The notes beneath the pieces are model-generated. The model saw only the letters and a list, made by a program, of their open reading frames with translations. It was not told the origin of the DNA and did no database searches. This document shows, piece after piece, positions 1-6,470 of a DNA stretch of 13,650 nucleotides. Origin of the DNA: Flavipsychrobacter stenotrophus (GTDB lineage Bacteria > Bacteroidota > Bacteroidia > Chitinophagales > Chitinophagaceae). Both the position numbers and the translations under genes were made by a program. The stretch's first letter is position 1; every line of letters starts with the position of its first letter. The stretch spans positions 1-13,650 of the forward strand of contig CANCOG010000068.1 of assembly GCA_947379685.1 (NCBI GenBank). Reading direction: 5' to 3'.

Positions 1-223
1 AGTGGCTGAAATGAATCAAAAATATAATGCAGCTCAAATTGCTCAGGGGAAAATTGTATTTGAACAAAATTGTGGTAAATGTCATGAATTGCATCAGCCT
101 GCTGAATTTACAATTCCGAAGTGGGATAAGATTTTACCAAAGATGTGTAAAAAGTCGGAATTGAGTGCTGAGCAGGCAGGGATTGTGAGGGCATGGGTCA
201 TCACTAATGCAAAGGCAAGCTGA
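1..223 (+). CDS. C-terminal part of a small c-type cytochrome (5' end outside the window)
   Basis: The reading frame is already open at the window edge and ends with TGA at 221-223, so the start and any signal peptide are missing. The visible 73 residues contain one haem-attachment motif CGKCH, encoded from base 71, which would bind haem c covalently through the two cysteines with His as the proximal ligand. About 20 residues further on, the motif WDKILPKM supplies a plausible distal methionine. The order CxxCH, then W..ILP.M, then a closing helix matches short monohaem cytochrome domains common in Bacteroidota, which carry electrons in the periplasm or sit at the end of larger redox proteins. 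Whether this is a free small cytochrome or the tail of a larger protein cannot be decided. The GTG at base 2 is probably internal. The partner oxidase or dehydrogenase is not visible. Confidence 0.8.
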   Translation, partial: VAEMNQKYNAAQIAQGKIVFEQNCGKCHELHQPAEFTIPKWDKILPKMCKKSELSAEQAGIVRAWVITNAKAS

Positions 224-326
224 GGTTAATTGTTAGTTGTTAATGGGGTTGTGAGGCTTTATTGGTTGGGCTTTGGTTGTTTGTATTTTGTTGAAAGTGG
301 CGTAGTTGATTTTATATTTTTTATTA

Positions 327-334
327 TATTTTTG
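327..334 (+). promoter_or_regulatory. Candidate Bacteroidota promoter -7 box for the porin gene
   Basis: TATTTTTG matches the Bacteroidota -7 consensus TAnnTTTG. A GTTG at 305-308 lies 18 bases upstream and could serve as the -33 element. The predicted transcript would start about 70 bases before the porin ATG at 412. The region is very T-rich, so a chance match is possible. Confidence 0.35.
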
Positions 335-411
335 ATTGATTGGGGAGGTTTGTGTTTGGGGGTGTTTCCTGATTTTTCATTTTGTTAGTTTTATCCCCAT
401 TACTTATTTCC

Positions 412-1722
412 ATGAAATTACTAATTGCTACAATTGGGTGTGCTCTTTTTGCCAATATCGCGACGGGGCAGGATAGCGCACAGCAGCGCATGAACCTGCA
501 TTTTCAGGCGACATATATTTACCAGGATAAACCGGCTTTTCATTCGTTATACGATGGACCGAACAGCCTGGGTAGCAAGCGTGAGACTGAAAATTCGCTT
601 ACTGCTACTATGTTTGTTGGCTTGAGGTTATGGAAGGGCGGGGAGATCTACGTTAATCCGGAAGTTGCCGGGGGGAGCGGGTTGAGCGGTGCATTTGGCA
701 TGGCGGCTTCTACCAATGGCGAAACGTTCAGGGTGGGGGATCCGGCTCCGAGTGTCTACCTTGCCCGGGGCTATTTCCGGCAGATAATTGCATTGGGCGA
801 TGCAAAAGAAAATACTGATGACGGACAAAACCAGTTGAGGGGTCAGATGCCGGTGAGGTATTTGAGCCTTACTGTGGGTAAGTTTTCGCTGGGTGATTTT
901 TTTGACAATAATGATTACTCGAACTCGCCTCGTACGCAGTTCCTGAACTGGGCGCTGATGAGTAACAGTGCCTGGGATTATGCAGCCAACCTGAGAGGGT
1001 ATACCGCCGGTTTTGTCGGCATGGTCAAATATGACCAGATGCAATATAAAATTGGTATAGCCGCTGAGCCAAAGGTTGCGAATGGAGCTGAGTTGAATAT
1101 AGACTATGGCAAGGCGCGTGGCATAAATGCCGAGGTTGTGCGGACCTACAATCTTTCGGGAAAAGGGGGACATCTCCGGTTGCTGGGTTATTGTAACGAA
1201 ACCAACATGGGCCTATATACCGATGCCATGCATGATATTGACAGCAGCGGCCGGCCCGATGTTATATTGGCGGAACAGCCGAGCAGGGTTAAATACGGAT
1301 TTGGGCTTAATTGTGATCAGAAAATGAGTGAGTCGGTGGGCATTTTTGGAAGAATTGGGTGGAATGACGGCAAAACGGAAACCTGGGCTTTTACGGAAGC
1401 AGACAGGACAATTTCTTTGGGTGCGAGTATTAATGGTAAATCATGGAAAAGGAGTAATGATGTGTTGGGGCTGGCTTTTGTTGCCAATGGGCTTTCGGCT
1501 GACCACCGCAACTACCTTGCTGCTGGTGGGCTGGGTTTTCAGTTGGGTGACTCACGGCTGAATTACAGTAATGAAATGGTAACTGAGGTCTATTATAGTT
1601 GCAAACCAACAGCTTCTGGTATCTGGTTGAGTGGTGATTATCAGTTTGCCATGAACCCAGGTTACAACAAGGACAGGGGGCCAGTTCATGTTTTTGCGCT
1701 TAGGCTGCACGCGGAGTTATGA
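412..1722 (+). CDS. Carbohydrate-selective porin, OprB-like family
   Basis: This gene encodes a predicted outer-membrane beta-barrel porin for sugars, 436 residues from ATG 412. I chose ATG 412 over the in-frame TTG at 382 because translation from it begins directly with a signal peptide (MKLLIATIGC then ALFANIATGQ, likely cut after residue 20). The early mature part has features I recognise from the Bacteroidota carbohydrate-porin group: a segment ending RLWKGGEIYVNPEVAGGSGL, then FGMAASTNGETFRVGDPAPS, then VYLARGYFRQ. Later come VRYLSLTVGKFSLGDFFDNN and a final aromatic-rich strand, ending in LHAEL. Length and composition fit a 14- to 16-strand barrel. No TonB box or SusC-type plug is seen, so uptake would be diffusive. 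The cytochrome gene upstream is on the same strand but separated by 188 bases, and no sugar-catabolism genes are adjacent. The substrate is unknown. Confidence 0.85.
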   Translation: MKLLIATIGCALFANIATGQDSAQQRMNLHFQATYIYQDKPAFHSLYDGPNSLGSKRETENSLTATMFVGLRLWKGGEIYVNPEVAGGSGLSGAFGMAASTNGETFRVGDPAPSVYLARGYFRQIIALGDAKENTDDGQNQLRGQMPVRYLSLTVGKFSLGDFFDNNDYSNSPRTQFLNWALMSNSAWDYAANLRGYTAGFVGMVKYDQMQYKIGIAAEPKVANGAELNIDYGKARGINAEVVRTYNLSGKGGHLRLLGYCNETNMGLYTDAMHDIDSSGRPDVILAEQPSRVKYGFGLNCDQKMSESVGIFGRIGWNDGKTETWAFTEADRTISLGASINGKSWKRSNDVLGLAFVANGLSADHRNYLAAGGLGFQLGDSRLNYSNEMVTEVYYSCKPTASGIWLSGDYQFAMNPGYNKDRGPVHVFALRLHAEL

Positions 1723-1769
1723 TGGTAGAAAAAATTTCAAAACTCTTTTTTATTTTTCAATTAGATGCG

Positions 1770-1777
1770 TATCTTTG
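1770..1777 (+). promoter_or_regulatory. Promoter -7 box of the tRNA-Lys gene
   Basis: TATCTTTG is an exact match to the Bacteroidota TAnnTTTG -7 box and lies 21 bases before the first base of the tRNA, as expected for a short 5' leader. A T-rich tract around 1744-1757 occupies the place of the -33 element, but no clear TTTG is present there. Confidence 0.6.
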
Positions 1778-1798
1778 CACCCCCAAAAGAGGGAAACA

Positions 1799-1872
1799 GG
1801 TCTTTTAGCTCAGTTGGTTAGAGCAGCTGACTCTTAATCAGCGGGTCCAGGGTTCGAGTCCCTGAGGGACCA
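1799..1872 (+). tRNA. tRNA-Lys (anticodon CTT)
   Basis: A full cloverleaf can be folded by hand. The acceptor stem is GGTCTTT (1799-1805) with AGGGACC (1865-1871), including two G-U pairs, and the discriminator is A1872. The D stem is GCTC/GAGC (1808-1811 with 1821-1824). The anticodon stem GCTGA/TCAGC encloses loop CTCTTAA, which gives anticodon CTT at 1833-1835 and so reads lysine AAG. The T arm is CAGGG-TTCGAGT-CCCTG (1848-1864). The 3' CCA is not encoded, since CTT follows the discriminator. It has its own promoter box upstream and a terminator downstream, so it is a single-gene transcript. Its 3' end is a typical integration target (see the following region). Confidence 0.95.
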
Positions 1873-1886
1873 CTTGTAAGTTAATT

Positions 1887-1927
1887 AAAGCGTTGTAAAT
1901 CAATTGATTACAACGCTTTTGTGTTTT
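1887..1927 (+). terminator. Strong intrinsic terminator after tRNA-Lys, possibly bidirectional
   Basis: AAAGCGTTGTAA (1887-1898) and its exact complement TTACAACGCTTT (1908-1919) form a perfect 12-bp stem around a 9-base loop. It is followed on the + strand by CGCTTTTGTGTTTT. On the minus strand the stem is followed by a weaker T-rich tail, so it could also stop transcripts of the J-domain gene that reads toward it. Confidence 0.8.
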
Positions 1928-2010
1928 ATGGTACAACATAGGTACAACATTTTGCTAACTGCACGATTTATGCACGAATTCCCACTATTATTTGTCTGCA
2001 CGATTTCTAT
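1928..2010. repeat. Short direct repeats next to tRNA-Lys, possible integrase-binding/attachment remnant
   Basis: Two copies of GTACAACAT lie at 1931-1939 and 1942-1950. Three copies of TGCACGAWTT lie at 1960-1969, 1971-1980 and 1997-2006. Clusters of short direct repeats right beside the 3' end of a tRNA are typical of arm-type sites for tyrosine integrases. No integrase gene and no second copy of the tRNA 3' end is present in the window, so this would be a scar or one edge of an element. This reading is inference from layout. Confidence 0.4.
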
Positions 2011-2048
2011 TTAGTTTATGAAGACTTGATCCTTGATCCTGTTTTCCA

Positions 2049-2648
2049 TTATTTGTGAAGAGACTTGGAAAAATAAGCTGTAGTAGAAATAGCAAGCACA
2101 AAAAACAAAATCCAAAGCAGCACCTTTTTTTTCTGGTCACTATCTGATTTAACCTTTTTCGAAACATCATCGCTGTTACCCAATAAATAATCTATTTCAC
2201 TGTCTGTATAAAATCTTCTTTTAAGTTCTTCTACTGCCTGATTAATATATTCCTTTGGGTGCCCCAAGGCATTTTCACATATGTCAATCAGCTCTGTATT
2301 TGTTTTAAATGGAAATTTAATGTTAGAACTGTCATTTTTCCAATTGTAAGGGTTGCTACCGTAGCCAAACCATTGTTGGGAAGTATTCCCCTTTGATCTT
2401 GACTGTTTATCCCTGTTTAGGTATTCGTAGTGCTTATTGTATTCGACATCATACCTGGCGCGCAATGTTCTATCGAGTAAAATCCCCCTTGCAGCATTTA
2501 TTGCCTGCATTTGAGAAGTTGTGTTTATACCGGTATTTCTGTCTGGGTGCCACTTCAATGATTGCACTTTGAAGCCAGTGTTAATTTCGTCCTCAGAAGC
2601 AGAGTAAGTAATTTCTAGTAGCAAATAATAATCAATAAAATTGGTCAT
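2049..2648 (-). CDS. J-domain protein with C-terminal membrane anchor
   Basis: The 199-residue product starts with a J domain (about residues 5-70). The HPD signature is at 34-36 in the context LKWHPDRN, and a closing helix has the form LLDRTLRARYD. The HPD loop is what stimulates the ATPase of a DnaK-type Hsp70, so the protein is predicted to bring DnaK to a specific site or client. There is no G/F region, zinc finger or DnaJ C-terminal substrate domain, so it is not DnaJ itself. A polar middle contains a helical segment around HPKEYINQAVEELKRRFY. Residues about 176-192 (LLWILFFVLAISTTAYF) form a single membrane helix followed by only a few residues. That is a tail-anchored arrangement with the J domain in the cytoplasm. 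The gene stands alone on the minus strand, converging on tRNA-Lys. No Shine-Dalgarno is visible before ATG 2648. The client is unknown. Confidence 0.8.
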   Translation of the reverse strand: MTNFIDYYLLLEITYSASEDEINTGFKVQSLKWHPDRNTGINTTSQMQAINAARGILLDRTLRARYDVEYNKHYEYLNRDKQSRSKGNTSQQWFGYGSNPYNWKNDSSNIKFPFKTNTELIDICENALGHPKEYINQAVEELKRRFYTDSEIDYLLGNSDDVSKKVKSDSDQKKKVLLWILFFVLAISTTAYFSKSLHK

Positions 2649-2727
2649 GAGTTAAGACGGGAGAGTAGCAATTCCTTATTTATTCATGCTTTGTGTTACT
2701 TATTAAAGCAATCGAAAATTTCCCCCT

Positions 2728-2747
2728 CAAAATTATTAACAAATTTA
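2728..2747 (-). promoter_or_regulatory. Candidate promoter -7 boxes for the J-domain gene
   Basis: On the minus strand two matches to TAnnTTTG occur side by side, at 2728-2735 and 2740-2747, about 80-100 bases before the J-domain start codon. No clear -33 TTTG is seen at the expected distance, and the region is AT-rich, so the call is tentative. Confidence 0.3.
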
Positions 2748-2977
2748 TAAAGTAGATGCCGGATTAGAAAATGGAAATTTATCACCATCGCTCGAGACCT
2801 ACCAATGTCATTACCCATTGCATTACCGGTTTTAAATAATCAATTGCTTCCTTACAATTCCTTTTGTGAATTTTAGGCTAGTTGCATTTTCCTTCGTAAT
2901 GTGCGTAATTCTGGTTGTTGGATAGATTTTAGTGAGGGAAACCGTCTCCAAAGAAATCTGCGCAATAGTATTGCATA

Positions 2978-3008
2978 TGTGCACGATGGTATACTACTAT
3001 GTTGCACA
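2978..3008. repeat. Imperfect inverted repeat / hairpin, 12 bp stem
   Basis: The outer arms are TGTGCA (2978-2983) and TGCACA (3003-3008). The inner arms are ATGGTA (2986-2991) and TACTAT (2995-3000) with loop TAC. A 2x2 internal loop (CG against GT) separates the two helices. No T tract follows, so it is not an intrinsic terminator. Confidence 0.5.
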
Positions 3009-3243
3009 GCAAACAAAATACAACATAACTCAGTCTCCATTAGATTTACTGCATTCCAATATAATCCTGCTGAATTTCTACTGCAGTTATTGAGGGTGGA
3101 AAATTTATGAATTTGGATTAAACTACACAACGTCAGTTACCGCCCCACGTAAAATGCCACGAATTCTTAAGGCAGCAGCGTCTTGGATTCCGGGAAGTGT
3201 TAAACCTGTTTTTCAAGGAACTAAAAAAATGAAATAGAAATAA

Positions 3244-3251
3244 TACTTTTG
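3244..3251 (+). promoter_or_regulatory. Candidate promoter -7 box for the LytTR regulator / kinase pair
   Basis: TACTTTTG matches TAnnTTTG exactly and lies 45 bases before the regulator ATG at 3296, which is a normal leader length. The -33 position holds only a loose T-rich tract (about 3208-3214). Confidence 0.4.
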
Positions 3252-3295
3252 ACTTTTGATATATTTTGAACCTTTTTTAATTTCTTTGTCAAAAT

Positions 3296-4027
3296 ATGAA
3301 ACCAGTAAAAGTAGGGATCGTTGAAGATGAAATGCTAATAGCCGACGGAATTGCGAGGGCATTGACGGAATTGGGCTACGAAGCAACAGAACCTGCTACT
3401 AGTTATACCGAAGCATTGGAGATGATAGAGAGCGAAAAACCAGATATCTTATTGCTGGACATTATGCTCAGCGGCTATAATGATGGTATAGACCTGGCCT
3501 GGAAGGTTAAGGAGCTTTATAACCTGCCTTTTATTTTCCTAACGGCCAACTCAGATTCTATTACCGTTGAGCGGGCGAAAAAACTATGCCCACCTGCTTA
3601 CCTGGTCAAGCCATTTAACAAAGATGAACTTTATACTTCAATTGAAATATGTCTCCACAATTTTGCGACATTACATCAGGAAAAAAAGGAAAGTACCGAA
3701 AATAATTACTTCATTAATGATTCATTGTTTGTGAAACAAGGGCAGAATTTCATTAAGGTTAAAACCGATGAGATACTCTTTATTGAAAGCGATAGAAAAT
3801 ATGTATTCATTCACACGCTTACGAAAAAACTGCTGGTAAGAAATACAATGCAAAACTACATAGATATGCTTGGGGCTAAAAACCTTATGAGGATTCACAG
3901 GAGCTATGCGGTAAATTTATGCCATGTACAGTCTATAAACGTGGAGATGCTTATAATTGGCGGACATGAGGTACCCATTGGGAAAGCCTATAGGGAAGAG
4001 TTACTCAACAGCTTGCGGATTGGCTAA
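3296..4027 (+). CDS. Response regulator, REC-LytTR (DNA-binding)
   Basis: The 243-residue protein has two domains. The receiver domain (about 1-125) shows the acidic pair E10-D11 in GIVEDE, the phosphoacceptor Asp55 in LLLDIML, Thr83 in FLTAN and Lys105 in YLVKPF, so all catalytic positions are intact. After a polar linker, a LytTR domain (about 145-240) is recognisable from VKTDEILFIESDRKYVFIHT and LMRIHRSYAVNL. LytTR domains bind imperfect direct repeats upstream of target promoters with a beta-sheet fold. The protein should therefore change transcription when phosphorylated. A TPR sensor kinase gene follows 172 bases downstream on the same strand, and this is the likely partner. Targets are unknown; the giant surface-protein gene further downstream is a possible one by position only. 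The start is supported by the receiver domain beginning at residue 4. Confidence 0.92.
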   Translation: MKPVKVGIVEDEMLIADGIARALTELGYEATEPATSYTEALEMIESEKPDILLLDIMLSGYNDGIDLAWKVKELYNLPFIFLTANSDSITVERAKKLCPPAYLVKPFNKDELYTSIEICLHNFATLHQEKKESTENNYFINDSLFVKQGQNFIKVKTDEILFIESDRKYVFIHTLTKKLLVRNTMQNYIDMLGAKNLMRIHRSYAVNLCHVQSINVEMLIIGGHEVPIGKAYREELLNSLRIG

Positions 4028-4080
4028 ATTTCGGGATATAGTTGCGAAAATTTGATGCTTCCCAGGTGTTGCTTTTCTAT

Positions 4081-4099
4081 CAAATTGCAATTGCATTTG
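4081..4099. repeat. Imperfect palindrome between regulator and kinase genes
   Basis: A 19-base imperfect palindrome has the arms CAAAT and ATTTG around the core GCAATTGC, about 100 bases before the kinase start. It could be an operator or a weak RNA hairpin. The sequence is simple enough to occur by chance. Confidence 0.3.
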
Positions 4100-4199
4100 C
4101 GAACGCACGAGCTTAAATATATACATAATTCATTGCATCCAGGTTGCACTTGTTGCAGGCGGAAAATTTCTGCGTGAGGGAAATAAATATACAATCGAT

Positions 4200-6074
4200 A
4201 TGCAAAAACAATTGCAGTTAATGCTCGTTTTATTTGCCTTCTTCGGCAATTCGGGTCTCTATGGGCAGTCGGAAAGCCAAAAAGCAAATGATTCACTACT
4301 TAAAGTTCTTCATTCGGAAAAGTATTCCCATGATGACACTAATACGGTTAATCTTTTGGGTAAAATAGCTTTGAACTGTAGCAATTTCAATCCAGATGAC
4401 GGAATAGATTATAGTAACCGCTGTTTAATGCTGTCAAAAAAATTGGATTGGAAAGAGGGCTGTAGAAATGCATATTTTGCATTGACAATAAATTATTATA
4501 ATAAATCAGATCTTTCTAAAGCGCTTGAGTATAGTTTCCTTGGATTAAAGGTCAATGAAGAGCTGCGGAATGTACGAAACATTGCGTCATGTCTTGCGAA
4601 TATTGGTGCGATTTATAGTGAACAGGGTAATGAGACCAAGGCGATGGAGTATTATTTGAAGGCGCTGAAAATAAGGGAGGAACAGGGTGATAAAGCAAAC
4701 ATCGCCAGCACGCTGATGAATATCGGGATTAGCTACAATGCCATGAGAAATCTTAAAAAGGCACTTGAGTCCTATCAGCGATCTTTAACATTGGCCGAGG
4801 AATTGAAAGATGAGAACCTGATTGCATCCAATATTTCATGTATTGCCGAAATCTATTCACAGTCGGAGCAGCTGGATTCTGCGCTTGGATTCTATTTCAG
4901 GTCTTTGGAAATCTTAAGGAAAATGGGTAGGGATGGGCAGGTGGCAATATGTTTCAATAACATTGGAGGGGTTTACGCCAAAATTGCCAGAAATTGTTCA
5001 GGTAATGACGTAAGGGCAGCCGGTAACCACTTAAATAGGGTACTGTTACTACAGAGGGGGCACGCATACATCGACAGTGCAATATTAATGGAAAAAAGCA
5101 TAAATGAGTTGACGTCGCTGAGGAATTGCTATCTGGCACTTAGCCAAATAGACTCATTACAAGGTGATTACGAAGGTGCATTGAATGCATATATGCAGTA
5201 TGGCGATATTAAGGATTCTATTTTTTCGATCAATAGTAATGAAAAGCTGGGAAATCTGGAGACAGAGCGGGCATTGCTTGTGAAGGAAAAACAGATAGAG
5301 GCCGATAGGCGGGATAGCGTGGAGCGAAAACTCTTTTTTGCCGTAATGGGCCTCCTTGTGCTCATTATTTTCATTGTTGTATTTAATTTTTTAAAGCAAA
5401 AAAAACTCACTGCCCAGAAGGCGGGCCTTGTAGATGAAAAAGAGGAGCTTTTATATCAGAAAGGCATATTGATTAAGGAGATACATCACCGTGTGAAAAA
5501 CAACCTGCAGGTAATCAGTGCCTTGCTCGACTTGCAATCGGGTAGCACCATTGATGAAGAAGCGAAGAGAACAATGACTGAAGGTGCATCAAGGGTAAAG
5601 TCTATTTGGCTGATGCATCAATTGCTCTATCAACACGATGATATAACCGGAATTGAATATGCCAGATTTGTTAAAGATCTGTTTCGGCAGGTAGCTGCTG
5701 TCTTCAAAAAAACGGGTCAGACAGTTTTGCTCACGGGCAATATGCCGGAAATTGTCTTAGATATTGATACCGTTGTTCCGCTAGGCCTTATTGTAAACGA
5801 ATTGATGACCAACTCATTTAAATATGCGTTCCCCAATAGTGATGGCAATATCAGCATAAACCTTGAACATAACGAGACGAGCTACAAACTTTCGTACAGC
5901 GATGGTGGCCCTGGTCTGCCAAAAGATTATAATATTAAGAAAGCCATAAGCACTGGCATGACAATTATGCGCAATCTGACTAAGCAATTGGGTGGAACAT
6001 TCTCTTACGACTATGACAATGGATGCTTCGTCATTTTATTCAAAGATTTACTCGAAAGGAAAAAAATAAAATAG
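4200..6074 (+). CDS. TPR-domain sensor histidine kinase, HisKA_2 type
   Basis: The 624-residue protein begins with a signal peptide (likely cut near residue 23, after GLYGQ). A periplasmic sensor of TPR units follows, clearest at residues about 95-265 with repeats such as ASCLANIGAIYSEQGNETKA and ASTLMNIGISYNAMRNLKKA. A charged coiled-coil stretch leads into one membrane helix at about 378-398. The cytoplasmic kinase has the HisKA_2 motif IHHRVKNNLQ with the likely phosphoacceptor His430. The ATPase domain has its N box NELMTNSFKYAF (Asn533 and Asn538) and a G box DGGPGLP from Asp568. All key residues are present, so it should be active. One TPR helix near residues 262-285 is replaced by an atypical segment (RNCSGNDVRAAGNH and onward). 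It lies 172 bases downstream of the REC-LytTR gene and probably phosphorylates that protein. The ligand is unknown. Confidence 0.92.
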   Translation: MQKQLQLMLVLFAFFGNSGLYGQSESQKANDSLLKVLHSEKYSHDDTNTVNLLGKIALNCSNFNPDDGIDYSNRCLMLSKKLDWKEGCRNAYFALTINYYNKSDLSKALEYSFLGLKVNEELRNVRNIASCLANIGAIYSEQGNETKAMEYYLKALKIREEQGDKANIASTLMNIGISYNAMRNLKKALESYQRSLTLAEELKDENLIASNISCIAEIYSQSEQLDSALGFYFRSLEILRKMGRDGQVAICFNNIGGVYAKIARNCSGNDVRAAGNHLNRVLLLQRGHAYIDSAILMEKSINELTSLRNCYLALSQIDSLQGDYEGALNAYMQYGDIKDSIFSINSNEKLGNLETERALLVKEKQIEADRRDSVERKLFFAVMGLLVLIIFIVVFNFLKQKKLTAQKAGLVDEKEELLYQKGILIKEIHHRVKNNLQVISALLDLQSGSTIDEEAKRTMTEGASRVKSIWLMHQLLYQHDDITGIEYARFVKDLFRQVAAVFKKTGQTVLLTGNMPEIVLDIDTVVPLGLIVNELMTNSFKYAFPNSDGNISINLEHNETSYKLSYSDGGPGLPKDYNIKKAISTGMTIMRNLTKQLGGTFSYDYDNGCFVILFKDLLERKKIK

Positions 6075-6470
6075 TCACGTTCAATATTCATCAATAGATT
6101 CATGGTTGGATCTAGTTGAAAATACCAGCTCCGTTTCAATTTCAGGGTCCGGTAACTTTGTGCGCCCGACCATCGCTTGTTTGGGGGATCAAGTCTATTC
6201 TGGATAAGGAAAATACTTTTTAAATCAGCAGCCATTTCTAGAAATTGAATCAGCCTAAGTCAAGCACTTAGGTGCATTACGCATTTTTGCATGTGTCAAA
6301 AAAACATGTGTTCATACCGCCGGACACGGGTGCTCGTGTCATTTATCAGAGCACGTATTAAATATGCCGGTAAGTTCGCATTACAGGTCCACTCCCTACC
6401 TGCAACTTTAGTTGAATGCGATACTTACTAAACGTTTTTTTGAAAATTCAAATACATTAAACGTGCACTC
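6075..6470. other. 396-base leader region with overlapping inverted repeats
   Basis: No convincing gene lies between the kinase stop and the giant gene. Several structures are visible. GACACG (6323-6328) pairs with CGTGTC (6335-6340). Overlapping it, GTGCTC (6330-6335) pairs with GAGCAC (6349-6354), so the two hairpins exclude each other. Two CATGTGT copies lie at 6290-6296 and 6305-6311, and GCAC/GTGC flank TTAG just upstream. No T tract follows these stems, so they are not ordinary terminators. They could belong to the 5' untranslated leader of the giant gene or be regulator-binding sites. No clear terminator for the kinase gene was found. Confidence 0.45.
6153..6160 (+). promoter_or_regulatory. 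Candidate promoter -7 box for the giant gene
   Basis: TAACTTTG matches TAnnTTTG exactly, but no good -33 element is seen at the usual distance. If used, it would give a leader of about 300 bases containing the mutually exclusive hairpins. It is the only exact match I found between 6075 and 6470. Confidence 0.3.

Larger units (their letters stand above)
2649..3295. other. 647-base intergenic region without a convincing gene; contains a structured hairpin
   Basis: This AT-rich stretch separates the divergently oriented J-domain and response-regulator genes. Reading frames of 69-85 codons exist on both strands between about 2873 and 3130. They overlap each other, lack recognisable domains and use poor starts, so I do not call them. 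The best structure is at 2978-3008: TGTGCA pairs with TGCACA, then after a 2x2 internal loop ATGGTA pairs with TACTAT around a TAC loop, giving 12 base pairs in 31 bases with one G-U. It could be part of a small RNA or untranslated leader, or an operator. Promoter-like boxes lie near both ends. Confidence 0.5.

Noticed and set aside
382..411. In-frame TTG start ten codons upstream of the porin ATG
   Set aside because: Starting there puts extra hydrophobic residues before a normal signal peptide that begins cleanly at ATG 412.
628..1173. 181-codon reading frame antisense to the porin gene
   Set aside because: It overlaps a recognised gene and shows no domain or signal features of its own.
1928..2014. 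28-codon frame starting at ATG 1928 after the tRNA terminator
   Set aside because: It is made mainly of the short direct repeats, and an attachment-site remnant is a better explanation.
2873..3130. Overlapping small frames on both strands in the intergenic region
   Set aside because: They overlap each other, have weak starts and show no recognisable domain.
3154..3237. 27-codon frame starting MPRILKAAASWIPG just before the regulator gene
   Set aside because: The peptide looks plausible but is very short, has no ribosome-binding signal and I recognise no family, so I did not call it.
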